Assembly (NCBI GenBank): GCA_032622095.1
Contig: CP136066.1
Coordinates: forward strand, 112,369,319-112,433,318
DNA length: 64,000 bases
Direction of reading: 5' to 3'
Origin: Siphonodentalium dalli
Lineage: Eukaryota; Mollusca; Scaphopoda; Gadilida; Siphonodentaliidae
Under the pieces are notes generated by a model. That model worked only from the letters and a program-made list of their open reading frames with translations. It did not search any database and was not told where the DNA came from. Made by a program: the position numbers and the translations under genes. Positions 23,328 through 35,419 of this stretch are shown here, in pieces (position 1 is the stretch's first letter; each line of letters opens with the position of its first letter).

Positions 23328-24408
23328 ACATATGTCTGTTGTCTATACAGAGACTATTGTGCAAAACGACTGCATTTAGCGAAACAAAACATGTTAAAAT
23401 TGCTATAACTTTAAGACTAGATGATAGTACATACGTGTATCTGATAATCCATCGATACCATATAATCCTACTATTTCTTGAATAAGAAGAAACATTATAA
23501 TAACGAACACAGCAGAAGACATATCCATGCAGGTTCATATGAATTCGGTCAATGGTGACGTATCCGCCGAATTCGAAATCGACATGCGTTCGGGCGGTAT
23601 TTTAAGGATGGAATTATGAAATGGACATATGAAAGTGACAATCAACAATGATTTGCCATCAACCGAAGTGCTCCCCCAGCGTTACTATCAATAGCGTTAT
23701 TATTTGGCTAATTTCAGTAATATTCTCCCAGTTTACATTCAATAAAACAAATTTGTCTCCGCATTTAAAATTCTTTGATATAGATAGTTTATATTCTGCA
23801 ATAATTTGTACACAAGAGACGGATTCTTATGTTTTATTGTGTTTTTAAACTCCGAGGTGGCGGAATCTCGGTTTGTTTACGAACATTTGAGTCCGTAATC
23901 GGAATCCGAATCCAAATCGGATTACCACGAAATTAGGATTACGGTCTGTTCGTTAACTGATTCTGCAAATTTGTGGTCTGTTCTTTTGCCGAACCAAGTC
24001 GTACGGGGACCAATCTGTAATCTGGATCCAGAATCTGAAACGGATTTTAGCGAAATAACGCCTCTGGGGTTCAGTGGGCTCTCCACTTTGTGATCTTTAG
24101 CGATTTTTCAAGTGTTCCGACTCTATACTGATTTTTGGTTTACTTTCGGGCATTTTTAACATAGAAACCCTACACAGTCAAGAGAAAATATATGTTGAGT
24201 ATTAGACACCTATCGCATAATGAACGACCTCAGATAATTATTACGAATAGCCATTATTTGTAGTCGCATTTTTTTCACTTCGAGTACGTTTTTGAGACAA
24301 ACTTGCTTGCGTGCTGTGATTATTTTGTACTTAATTACGCTGTTATGAATGATATGATTGCCACTAATAGATACAACTTAAGGCCATATGGTGATCACAT
24401 AAGAAATG

Positions 24409-24546
24409 AACGGCGGATTCAATGTGGTCATGGGATTTTGACCGCGAGAAAAATTCAGCAAACTGCATGAACCCCGAAGGGGTTCATGCGGAGTTTGCTG
24501 ATTTTTTATCGCGGTCAAAACCCATGACCACATTGAATCCGCCGTT
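24409..24546. repeat. Near-perfect 138-bp palindrome with 3-nt loop
   Basis: The arms 24409-24475 and 24479-24546 are complementary except for a 2-base bulge and a few mismatches. The centre is CCCC-GAA-GGGG. A transcript would form a roughly 65-bp hairpin. It could be a foldback MITE or a hairpin RNA source; the sequence alone does not decide. Confidence 0.9.
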
Positions 24547-24639
24547 TATTATTTATATTTATATACCTAGGCTCTTTAAAACACTCCTACAAATATGTCC
24601 GTAATTTCGTCAAAAAAACTTTTTCAAATATCTCCGTTA

Positions 24640-24800
24640 TTTCGTTTATAAAAATAATTTCCTATTTCTATATTTCGCTCTATATTTCGCCCTATTTCGC
24701 TGTATTTTCCTATTTCTATTTTTCGTGCTATTTCGCTATTTCGCTGTATTTTCATATATCGCTTTTTCGTTGTATTTCATATTTTGATAATTCGCTATAT
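24640..24800 (+). repeat. TTTCGCTATTTC low-complexity repeat
   Basis: A degenerate repetition of TATTTCGCT and TATTTTCCTATTTC. No coding sense. Confidence 0.7.
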
Positions 24801-25189
24801 TTGACATATTATGGCATATGGGATTATATGATAACCAACATTCTGATAGTCAATTAAACATCTCGTGCCACCCGTGCTCGCGATTAGATGCCACTAGCCA
24901 TCCAATCGTGAACCTCGATTACATATTGTTTGCTATCAAATCCTTGGCGTATTGGCTGACTAGATACACAAGCAGTCGGTAATGTCCGACAATCCCCGGT
25001 TAGTTCCGGGACCATTGTGTTCGTAAACCTATGAACGACATTGAAAGTGACGTCACGTTATCATCATATAGGTTTATGAACGCATTGAATAAGGGGGCGT
25101 GTCTACCGTAACGCTATGGGGAAATCGGAAGAGATATCAGGTGTATGTAAATATAATTTAATGACTTGATCTCAGAGTCATCTCCCACA

Positions 25190-25400
25190 TTGGGGAGCTG
25201 AGAAACTATAGTGAACTTATTACTATACATGATGTATTTGTGAGTTCTTGTTGAAAAACCAAAACCGTAATCGTAACGGATAGGAAAAAACGACAATGAA
25301 TAGAAAGAACACATATTTTAGTGACGTAGTGCATGCTCTGTGCGTAATAAATATATGTTGTCGTTCATTATACGAAAGGTGTCTATTAAATAGTGATGCC
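25190..25400 (+). repeat. Dispersed repeat R4, uninterrupted copy
   Basis: Matches 2270-2330 joined to 3191-3300. Shared landmarks are GAACTTATTACTA, TAGAAAGAACAC and CGAAAGGTGTCTA. It gives the pre-insertion state for the LINE fragment at 2331-3190. Confidence 0.65.
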
Positions 25401-25959
25401 TTTGTCCCTTTGTCCGAAGTGAGTAGATTGATATTCATATAACATATCGTAAAAACGATGACTGAGATAACACGACGGAAATACATGTGCGGCTTCCTGA
25501 AGGTCCTCATGCAGTAACTACACGTGATTTCTCTACTCCCAAAACATATGTGAATTTGGTACTCACAAGAGTGTTGTGATTGTGAAATTTAGGGACTATA
25601 CTCAGAAACTATACATAGTGAGTCGAGGTCATACACATGTATTGTTCTAAAAAGGAAAAACATTCTCGGCCTAATTCGTTGAAGAAATAGCAAGAAATAG
25701 TTTATTCCTCTTTTAGACTCATTATATCGGACTGTGTCTGGATCTTATTTTAAAACATAACATGTTGGAAATTAGAACCCATCTTGTTAACCTAATTTTT
25801 TTTCCGACGAAAGATGATTTTTTTTATTTTTGCCAAATGGGATAACATTGCGTAAGTCCATGTTTTTAGTGCTTTGTTGTCAGATTCGTAATGCACATTT
25901 TCAAATGTTCCCTTATTTTTCATGTCTATCGCCATTGCTGTTATGTTCGTTGCCATACT
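25401..25959. other. Unassigned DNA
   Basis: No gene or repeat recognised. Confidence 0.4.
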
Positions 25960-27060
25960 ATGTTGAAATGAATAAACACATTCCATTTTATAAACATATT
26001 TTGCCTTATAAACGTGTCCATGTGTGTATAAAGTGTAACAACGCCATAAACGCCTGGATGTGTTTTAAACCTAAACACATCGACACATCAACTAAACACA
26101 TTATAATGTTTATCCACCGCTCACTACCTCTATTGCCTACATAAAGCCTGCCTAATAAACGTTACGTTTATTACGTCAAAGTAGCTTTATTAGGTCAACA
26201 TCTTTTTTAGGTTAGTACTACTTTCATGACGTAATTGCATATGCAAATTGCGCAGGTAACTTGGGACGTCAACCGACCTGAATGACGTCATTGTGATTTT
26301 GGGACCTTTTTATCGTCCATAATTCACCGCAATTGATACAAAATTCGTAATCGGATATGTGTTTTCGCTCTAAAACATCTATAAACCATTAGCTGAAGGT
26401 CAGCTTAGAATAACTATTAAAAAACCCAGCGAACTATTTCGCTCTAAGCTGCACTCCGGTTTTGCCACGTCATGAATACTAATTAGTTTGCTTGACCTAA
26501 TAAATGTAAGGGTGTCATCGAAGTAACGAATGTAAAACCTAGAAAATGACAGATATACCGCACAAAATGCATGTTTTGTGCGATGGATAAATAAAATATG
26601 TAGCTAATGTTGTCGCTAAAACTGTTTATGTCCGCTCGGGGGATTTGGTATCTATTTGACTCGACAGAGCCTCACCCAATAGGTGCTCAAATCCCCCTCA
26701 CGGACATAAACATTTTAAGCGACGACACTAGCTACATATTCTATATTTATAACCTAATTGCCATGTTACTATAATGTGTTTATATTCTAAACATTCAATG
26801 CGTTTAATGGCACAAACGTGGTGTTTAGGTAATAAACACATCAATATGTTTAGAACGAAAATGCAATGTTAACGTTATGTGTTTATTCCTTAAACGCATT
26901 GTTTTATTTTCAAAACATATCTGGCATTTAATAGCAAAAAACGAGACGTTTAGGTCATAAACATCACATTTTAAAAATAAATGCATTGACGCGTGTATAA
27001 ACTGTAACGGTATTGCGTTTAAGAATGTGTTGAGATCCTAAACACCCATTTTTACAGTGT
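25960..27060. repeat. TAAACACATT-rich block around a hairpin
   Basis: Variants of TAAACACATT and its complement AATGTGTTTA recur many times at 25970-26115 and 26765-27050, flanking unique sequence and the hairpin at 26594-26743. The clustering in both orientations suggests subterminal repeats of one element, but clear outer ends were not found. Confidence 0.55.
26594..26743. repeat. Inverted repeat, 53-bp arms
   Basis: The arms 26594-26646 and 26691-26743 are about 85 per cent complementary (AATATGTAGCTA against TAGCTACATATT; GTTTATGTCCG against CGGACATAAAC), with a 44-bp loop. Confidence 0.85.
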
Positions 27061-27239
27061 AGACGTCTCGATGTGTCCATATGATGATGCGGAATAAAAC
27101 AATACTTACGAGAATTGTAATATGCCACCACCAGACTGTCTAATCACGTTTCGATATCATCAATATCGTCCGCCATTGTTATTTATTCACACGGGCTCCC
27201 GAGTCGTTTTTAGCTGAAATTTACAACGTAAAGTTTGAG

Positions 27240-28150
27240 CTATTGCCATGGGTTGGCGTCCGTCGTCCGTGCGTCAACAATTTCCTTCGGCTCGCCCTAC
27301 AGTCCGCATCCCTTATCCGATCTTCATCAAACGTCATATGTAGCTTCAGGGTGACCTATCGAGCTATTTTTTCTCGAATTTCGTTGAAAAACATGGATGC
27401 CAGCAGCCATCTTGGATTTCAAAGTTGAATCCATCGGCACACCCTATACCCCGTATTTATGGCCGGATCATTTTCAAATTTTGCAGGCACGATTTTGATC
27501 ACCTGTAGATGGGAGCTATCGAATTTGAACGATTTTCGATCAAACACATGGCTGCCTGCAGCCATCTTGGATTTTACTCTCTGCATTACTCCATCATTTG
27601 CATGGCACACCCTACAGTCCACACCCTCACCCGTCATCACCTAACTTCATATGGATCTTCGGGGTGACCTCTTGGTGGGGCCTCCTATTTTTACCGAATT
27701 TTTTTGAAAAACAGCCAATTTACTCTTTGTATGAATAAATCCTTCGGCACACCCTACAGGCCACATCTCTCATCTGATCGTCACCAAACTTTATATGGAT
27801 CTTCGAGGTGACCTCTAGATGGGACCCTCCTATTTTGACCCTTAATTTGTTGAAAAAATGGCCGCCAGCGGCCATCTTGGAATTTACTCTTTGTATGACT
27901 AAGTCCTTCGGCACAGCCTACAGACCACATCCCTCATCCGATCATCACCAAACTTCATAGGTATCGTTGAGGTGACCTCTAGATGGGAGCCTTCTATTTT
28001 GAATTCGTTGAAAAGCATGGCCACCAGCGTCCATCTTGGAATTTACTCTTTGTATGACTAAATCCTTTGGTGCACCCTACAGACCACATCCCTCATCCGA
28101 TTATCACCAAATGTCATATTCATTTTCGGGGTGACCTCTAGTTTACTTTC
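27240..28150 (+). repeat. About 155-bp tandem array, six degenerate units
   Basis: Units are marked by CACCCTACAG-CCACATC near 27298, 27443, 27611, 27744, 27919 and 28077. They share GGTGACCTCTAGATGGGA, TGGCCGCCAGCGGCCATCTT and TACTCTTTGTATGACTAA. The frames across it are repeat-driven. Confidence 0.85.
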
Positions 28151-29084
28151 CTTCTTTATCATTATATTCATTGCTCATGCAGCAACGAATGAACACGTTC
28201 CCATGTTGAGCTACAGTGTCATTGACACTTTCATTTCAAAGGTTCCGACTTTTATATCTCGAAATATGACGGGCTCCGGCTCGTTTGCATAGAAAAATCA
28301 TGGCAACTTTTTTTGAAATGCACACTGACTCTGACTCGAAGAGAAATCAAATATCCATGGGTAACATATATCGGTGCATTACTATATTTCATAATATTTG
28401 AACACCACACAAATAAAGTCTTATCTTCACTTCCAATGACAAATGGAGCATTTTGATGTTTTATATATAGAGAATGCTTATATGTATAATATCGCATATA
28501 AAATCTACTGTGTTCCAATTTGCTAATTTTGTTTGTGGATATGAGGAGGGCATATTTTCAACAGGATTCACTGGACTGTACGGCGTGTACTAGACCATGT
28601 ATCTTAATGTATATGTGTAAAACACATGGGTATATAGACGAAGTGTTCGCGGGATGGAGTAAATTATTTAATTGTATAACTTAATAAATGTTATTTCGAT
28701 AAGAAACGAAAATTAATTTTTCTCAAGCGTGAACACCGCATGTTGTGACAAACATACGGCAGCTAGTATGAATCAAATAGAGTGGATGGTTACTATACAT
28801 GTATAGAGCTTTTGAGCGGCTGAATTATTTATAATATTCCTAAGAAACCGAATAGAAGAAGAAAAGACTACTCATTGCGTAAATACACAATTATTTTCCA
28901 GAGCTCCAAAATTCATATTCGGATGCAAATGAAAACTTGCAGGTGTTCACAACACCGAAACTCTTTCAACATCATATATTGGCAGCAAGCTTTGGGAGGG
29001 GGGGGGACAATAAATTGCAGTATGTTTATTATTACACAATGCCAATTCAATGAATTCATATGTTATAAACTCTCATGGTCATTA
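28151..29084. other. Unassigned DNA upstream of LINE
   Basis: No gene recognised. No ORF1 of the downstream LINE could be identified here, so that copy seems 5'-truncated, or its ORF1 is unrecognisable. Confidence 0.4.
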
Positions 29085-29086
29085 AT

Positions 29087-29776
29087 ATAGGGGCAGTAAA
29101 CTGCAGAGGCATGGCTTCAGACAACATTAAAAGAAGAGATTTTTTTTATATATTCCGGAAAAAATATGACATAAGTGTCTTTGTGGATACACATTCCACT
29201 CCAAAAAATTAAAATCTGTGGAAACAAGAATGGGGACATGAAATAAAATTTTCCTCATTTAGTAGCAATAGTAGGGGAATAGCAGTTGGCTTCAATAGCT
29301 CCTTTGAATACACGATAAATAAAACAATCACTGACCCTGATGGTAACTATATCATTATAGACATGAATTTACAAAATGAAAGACTATCATTGATTGCAGT
29401 ATATGGTCCTAACAGAGAAGAGTCAAAAAAATTCTCATCCATCAAAGAAAAGGTTGTAGAACTTGGCAATCTGTCGACAATCTGGGTTGGTGACTGGAAT
29501 GTAGTACAATATTACAATCTTGACACCTATAAATATAGTAGAGAAAATAACCCAAAAAACTTACAACAAATAAAAGAAATAATGGGTGAATTAGACTTGG
29601 TAGACATATGGAGACAAAAAAAAGATATACATGGTATGGACCAAAAGGAAAATGTAGCAGACGCGACTACTTTCTAATTTCAGAGGACATAGTATCTCAC
29701 ATCCAAACAGCAGACATTGGTTCCAAATATAGGTCAGACCATGCCCCAGTGTATATAGGAATATCATTTAATGACC
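29087..29776 (+). pseudogene. LINE endonuclease (EEP) domain, broken
   Basis: This would nick target DNA for target-primed reverse transcription. The start resembles the EEP N-terminus (IGAVNCRGM near 29087), followed by an in-frame stop near 29209. VYGPNREE (29401-29424) and GDWNVV (29490-29507) are standard landmarks. After a frameshift near 29610-29630 the domain ends with SDHAPV (29736-29753), which includes the catalytic Asp-His pair. Stop codons and the frameshift make it non-functional. Confidence 0.85.
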
Positions 29777-30379
29777 AAAAAAAAGGAAAAGGTACTTGGA
29801 AATTTAACAATTCCTTACTTAATGATCTAGAATATATAGAATTAGGTAAAGAAACTATTGCATCAACAGTTGTAAAATACTCCACAGGAGAAAATCGCTA
29901 TAATATTGATGCGCAAATGCTATGGGAAATGATAAAAATGGAAATTCGAGGAAAATCTATACCGTATTGTTCTAGAAAGAAAAAAAGTAACTTTGAAAAA
30001 ACAAAAAAAATGGAAGATGAAATGGCAGAAGCCCAAATAAAATTTGATGAGACCAAAGAGGAAAAATACCTTATTCTATTTCATAAATTAGAACAGGGAC
30101 TCCAAGTAATGAGAGAAGACCACGTTATAGAGGCATACTTACAAGGGCAAAGGCCAAGTGGCATGCAGAGGGGGGAAAGAGTACTAAGTATTTCGCATAT
30201 TTAGAAAAAAGAAACTATAATGAAAAACTTATTCCAAAAATAACTAAAGATGATGGGAACACTATAACTGACATGAATGAGATACTAGAAGAACAGCGAC
30301 AATTCTATAAAAAGCTATACACAGCTAATAATAAAGTATCAAATGAAGAAAATGAAGTAGAAAGATTTCTCACTAGATA

Positions 30380-31505
30380 AAAATAACCCATTTCTTGAAA
30401 CAAAATTAAAGGAGGACACACAAGATGCAGAAGGCCCCATTACTCTTCCTGAAGTTTTAAATGCTTTGAAAGCAATGAAACCCAATAAGTCACCTGGTGT
30501 CGATGGATATACTGCCGAGTTCTACAAGTTTTTTTGGAAAGACATATCTGGGTACCTACTTGAGTCTATCAATGAAGCATACAAAAAAGACTCTATGTCT
30601 ATCACCCAGCGTCAAGGTATGATAACATGTCTACCCAAACCTGGCAAAGATAAATCCTACGTTAAAAACTTAATGCCTATTACTTTGTTAAATGTAGACT
30701 ATAAACTTGCAGCCTCAGTGATTGCAAATAGACTGAAAGTACATTTGAAAGACATGATAAGCGATACACAAAAAGGTTTTTTAAAAGGCCGATATATAGG
30801 CGAATGCACATGTTTAACATATGATTTGCTGTTAGAATGTGAAGAAAAACAAATACCTGGCTTAATGCTTCTCCTTGATTACGAAAAAGCATTTGACTCT
30901 ATTGATTGGAACTATATTCAAAAAACATTAAAATTCTTTGGTTTTGGTGAATCCTTATGTAAATGGGGTACAGCCCTCTACAATGATGCCAATAGCATAG
31001 TGTATAATAATGGCCACTTATCCAAATCTTTTAAAATTGGAAGGGGAGTCGCCTTATCTTTTCATTCTTTGCATATAACCATTTGCTGCAACAATAAAAA
31101 AACAATGATAATATTGAAGGAATCAAAGTGGATAATAGAGAAAATAAAATAAGTCAATATGGAGATGACTCTATCCTGTGGTTAAATGGTTGCCAATCCT
31201 CTTTCAAAGGAGCTATTGAACTAATAAAACAATTTGAATATATATCTGGCCTAAAAGCAAACTTTGAAAAAACTGAAGCGGTGTGGTTCGGAAAAAGCAA
31301 GGGTTCCTTAGATACCTTCCAAACAGACATGGACATTAAATGGAATCTAAGAGGAACATTCAAGTCCCTATGTATTATTTTTGATTTAGAAGATCCACAA
31401 TATGTGTTAGAAAATTGGTATAAGAAAAAAGAAAGTGTTGAAAAAATACTCAAGCATTGGGCATTAAGGACACTGTCTCATATTGGAAAAAATAATAGTA
31501 ATTAA
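30380..31505 (+). pseudogene. LINE reverse transcriptase domain, broken
   Basis: RNA-directed DNA polymerase of the same element. Recognisable blocks are NKSPGVDGYTAEFYK (30484-30528), LLNVDYKLA (30688-30714), SDTQKGFLKGRYIGE (30760-30804) and DYEKAFDSIDW (30877-30909), which carries the first catalytic Asp. Just after KIGRG (near 31049) the expected QGDP block is missing; the frame changes and continues with a SPYLF-type reading. The second catalytic motif reads YGDD (31157-31168), in a third frame, where ADD or YADD-like forms are usual. Later SGLKANFEKTE marks the thumb side. At least two frame changes and one deletion abolish function. Confidence 0.85.
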
Positions 31506-32838
31506 AATGTTAGCACTACCTACCCTTATACAAATCATGACTGTACTACCTAACCTACCCAGTTCTCTAATTAAAGAAATCCAAACTATATTTTACAATT
31601 TTTTTGGGAATGGTAAAAGGGATAGGTTAAAAAGAGAGACTCTCATTCAAAATATAACAGATGGAGGACTGAAGCTACCAGAATTAACATGTTTTTTGAA
31701 ATCACTTAAGGTGACATGGCTAAAAAAAATTAATGGACCCTTTTAACTATTCAGAATGGAAAATGATCCTTCTGGAAAAAAATAATAAATATGGTGGCAC
31801 AGCAATACTGAATCTAAATAAAGCCAGTCTTACCACTTTAGCAAAACATTTCAACCCTTTTTGGAAAGATGTCATATATGCCTATGCCTTACTACAAAAA
31901 GAACCAGAAACCCCTGACGAATACATGAGTCAACCAATATTTCACAATAGCCTTATAAAGAGGCAGTATAAACCGATCTACTTTCAAACATGGATTGACA
32001 GACAGCTATTATATATAAATGATATTCTAAAAGATGATGGCACATTTATGAATAATGAGGAATTCTACGGCTTGAAAATTAATTACCTAACCTTACAGGG
32101 CGTGGTGATATCCATCCCCTCAGCCTGACGACAAGACATTAAACTTATAAAACACAAACTTGATGAACCAAAAGCCAATAAGATCTTACAGACCATTGCA
32201 CACAAGGAAAACCTCAACATTTTATATATTGGGAATTTGTTAAACTTTTGTTCCCAAATAAACCCAGTGCTCAAATTGGATGGAACTATAAATTAGACCG
32301 AACCTTTTCAAAAAGCGACTGGGAACAAATATATAAAAGGACATTCAAAACAACCTCAAATACTAAATTACAAGCATTCCAGTACCAAATAAACCATAAT
32401 ATGCTAGTTACCAATGTCTTTCTAGAAAAATGTAAAATAATAACAAGCAATGTATGTACTTTTTGTGGGGAAGAACAAGAAAATATTCAACACTTGTTAG
32501 TAGAATGCCACAAAGTAAAACCAATATGGCACCATTTCTCAAAATTACTGATACAAACATGTGAGCTAGACCAACACTTGAAAAAAGAAGAAATAATATT
32601 TGGATGTACTAAAGAGAAAGATTCTCTTGCAATAAATAATATAATTCTTCTAACAAAAAGATATATTTACATAACTCGATGCAAAAAGACAGAGCTGTCA
32701 TTAAAAGGTGCCAACCAGTACATTTCACAGGAATACAAAATTGAGAAACATGCCTGTAAATGGAACAAACATTCAGCCAAATTCTTAGGTATAACATGGG
32801 ACAGTGTCCTTCAGTCCATTAACAGCAACCTTGTATAA
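31483..32838 (+). pseudogene. LINE ORF2 C-terminal region with zinc-knuckle
   Basis: Three successive frames (31483-31746, 31733-32128, 32248-32838) continue the ORF2 protein beyond the reverse transcriptase. The last contains CTFCGEEQENIQHLLVEC (about 32455-32508), a CX2CX8HX4C knuckle common at the C-terminus of L1/Tx1-like and related LINEs, followed by an aromatic-rich tail. The frame breaks near 31740 and 32128-32248 are decay. Confidence 0.8.
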
Positions 32839-32913
32839 TATAACCAAAAAAAAAAAAAATAATAATACTAATATACTCAATAAATAATAACACAAACAAA
32901 ACTAAAATAAATA

Positions 32914-33732
32914 AAAGGTCGGCCGACCACAGTGTCCCCCGACAACGTGGCAAGTCGATGGTCGCTTTGTTAAAGAAATTTTTTAAAATGTCGATGACCG
33001 CTTTGTTAAAGAAATTAAACCAGAGTTTCCAATCTCTACATTTAAAACTGTAGGAGGAGTTGATTACACCATGAAGGTACCCAATCTCATCCAAAAGGCA
33101 AAAATGTTCCAAATTTTCTAAGTCGAAAACCCCCCAAAAATATGGAAAAAATGATATGTTTTATTAGCTGTATAGATTTTGCAAATCATCAACATGTTAG
33201 GAACAATATCCCAGAGTTTAAAATCTCTACATTTAAAACTGTAGGAGGAGTTGATTACACCTTGAAGGTACCCAATCTCATCCAAAAGGCAAAAATGTTC
33301 CAAATTTTCTAAGTAAAAAACCCCCTGAAAATATGGAAAAAATGATATTTTTTATTAGCTATATAGATGTTGCAAATCACCAACATGTTAGGAACAATAT
33401 CCCAGAGTTTCGAATATCTACATTTAAAACTGTAGGAGGAGTTGATTACACCATGAAGGTACCCAATCTCATCCAAAAGGCACAAATGTTCCAAATTTTC
33501 TAAGTCGAAAACCCCCCAAAAAATATGGAAAAAATTATATTTTTGATTAGCTATATAGATGTTGCAAATCACCAACATGTTAGGAACACTATCCCAGAGT
33601 TTCAAATCTCTACGTTTAAAACTGTAGGATGAGTTGATTACACCATGAAGGTACCCAATCTCGGACGCACGGACGGACGGACGGACGAGGGTCATTTATA
33701 TAGTCCTCCGACGGAAACGTCGGGGGGACAAA
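32914..33732. mobile_element. HINE/pearl-like element, copy 1, four core repeats
   Basis: The 5' end has the perfect palindrome GGTCGGCCGACC (32917-32928), then TGTCCCCCGACAACGT (32933-32948). The latter is mirrored near the 3' end by ACGTCGGGGGGACA (33717-33730). Between them lie about four core units of roughly 190 bp (AAACTGTAGGAGGAGTTGAT near 33045, 33235, 33427 and 33617) and a GGAC tetranucleotide run (33670-33686). Subterminal inverted repeats, tandem cores and a short tetranucleotide array are the hallmarks of bivalve pearl elements, grouped with Helentron-associated elements. The four minus-strand frames are core repeats, not genes. Confidence 0.75.
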
Positions 33733-33840
33733 AAAGAAGCCAAAGCCTCTGCAGTGCCATGTGGTTTTCTTAGACCAAAACCAATATATATTAGCCTTTT
33801 AACAAACAATTTAATTTCATTTAATATCTAAAAAAAAAAA

Positions 33841-34062
33841 GCGTTATGCTACATATATATAGCAAATTCTACAAAGACAGTACACACATATGTACCTTCC
33901 GGGAAGAAAATTTCACTATCTGAAATTTCTCAGAAAGTTGAAACTCGAATGCCCAACCATGTTAAATTGGCTGATGATACACATCACAGAATATTGAGAC
34001 CAAGCAAAAAGTATCTGAATTGGCATTGGAAGATGAAGAGGGTTCACATGAACAAAAAATAA
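33841..34062 (+). other. Possible short 3' coding exon or remnant, unrecognised
   Basis: An open frame of about 73 codons ends at TAA 34060-34062, directly before AATAAATGA-type sequence that includes AATAAA (34057-34066). The last 45 residues are hydrophilic and of protein-like composition (VPSGKKISLSEISQKVETRM and onward). No family is recognised and no strong splice acceptor is present, so it may equally be a repeat remnant or chance. Confidence 0.2.
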
Positions 34063-35399
34063 ATAAATGATATTAAGTAAATAAAGTTATATATATATAC
34101 ATTTTGTATTGTATTGTTTTTTGTATTCATGTTAAAAAATATGTAATACTATGAATATACTGTTACCAAAAATATGAATAAATTATTTAAAAAAAATACT
34201 ATACATGTATATGGGCTAATCCGATGGCAAGTAGCCGCTTTGAATAAGGCCGGTGCATAAGTACCGGTGCTTTGTGAACGAGGAATAAGACACGCCATTG
34301 AATTCATGCGGCCTGTGGTTTCTTCGAAATGCGTCATGGAAATTCTTACAACGGGAAAACGCATCACTCAATCGTCTTCTTAGTGAAACCACAATTAATT
34401 GCGCACGATTTCTGACACATGCGATAAACATGCACCATATATAAATATAACTGGGATATTAATTATAGGGGACGAATATCCACCAGGGACAAGTGGAATA
34501 TTAATCAGGAATCCTTCACATATGCTCTTTACAGCCTTCCATTACATGCATCCACGCTTACTTACAGGTGGAGATTGAATGTGCACATGATGCATTTACC
34601 AAAGATTTTTTACCAGCATACACGATATATTTTATTGCGCATTTACGCTAATATGAGCTCGGAGGTTCAATATAATGGAGTTCCATTGGCGCATGCATGC
34701 ACCATCCGCAACCTCTTATGGGCAGCAAGGTTCGCGGTTGCTTAAAGTATGGGTCATGCACCATTGCACGATCCAATATTGGTTACATATATATATATAT
34801 ATATATATGAAACGAGTTCAGACGAGGTTTTCGGTGAACTATAGATCACTATACATCCCGTCTCTCGTTCTGTTTCTTATATATTCGATTATCTGTCGGC
34901 CGACTGTGGAATACTTTACTGCGGATCATTGGCCTTAAGACTTTGAAACATTGCCCGTTGTCTAAGATGGCAATCGGCAATTGTATATGTCAATTCGAAG
35001 TAGAGTCTCGTGGTTTCTTTCGAGTCCTTAATTGAGTTGATTTCGACAAACAAATTGCACTATATATATATAGCCGACATGCACTATTGGTGACACTGTA
35101 GACGTTTTTCTATAAATACCATGACGAATATGAGAGATAGTACCCATTGAGACTTAATTGTTATAATTTAATGACACAAGTCTCAAGATTTATCTCTAGT
35201 ATATTCTTCAGATATCAAAACAGATTTGTTGGCCGATATCCATAATTATTCATCTCGAAACAATGAAAAAACGCCTGTGATCCAAGATATGTGAGCCGCA
35301 ATCCGGAAAAGGGAGCTAGCACTCAACCATGTTGCTTTCGCGTCCCATATTATGCAATGTAAACGAAGTAAGTGGGCGTCAATGTTATTTCGAGACTCC
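34063..35399. other. Unassigned DNA
   Basis: No gene recognised. It contains an AT dinucleotide run at 34786-34808. Confidence 0.4.
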
Positions 35400-35419
35400 A
35401 TGGTCCGAATCGGCATCTC

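Larger units (their letters stand above)
22211..24064. mobile_element. 1.85-kb TIR element carrying nested insertions
   Basis: The left end GAGCCGTAATTTCGCTAAAA and the inverted right end GAGGCGTTATTTCGCTAAAA match at 18 of 20 positions. Both ends continue into GGATT-rich subterminal sequence (22235-22300 and 23895-24050). No transposase frame is visible. A retroposon (22654-23033) and an R2-like block (23115-23325) lie inside. The target duplication was not resolved. Confidence 0.6.
29085..32860 (+). mobile_element. Decayed L1/Tx1-like non-LTR retrotransposon
   Basis: It holds, in order, an apurinic-type endonuclease, a reverse transcriptase, a C-terminal CCHC-type knuckle and an A-run (about 32847-32859) just after the last stop. 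The coding sequence is broken into at least seven frames by stops and frameshifts, so the copy is dead. The order and motifs fit the L1/Tx1 group; the exact clade needs a phylogeny. A HINE-like element sits about 50 bp beyond the 3' end. Confidence 0.85.

Noticed and set aside
33309-33695. Repeated minus-strand frames (GYLHGVINSSYSF motif) that look like a tandem protein family
   Set aside because: The frames coincide with the 190-bp core units of the HINE-like element and are a by-product of its repetition.
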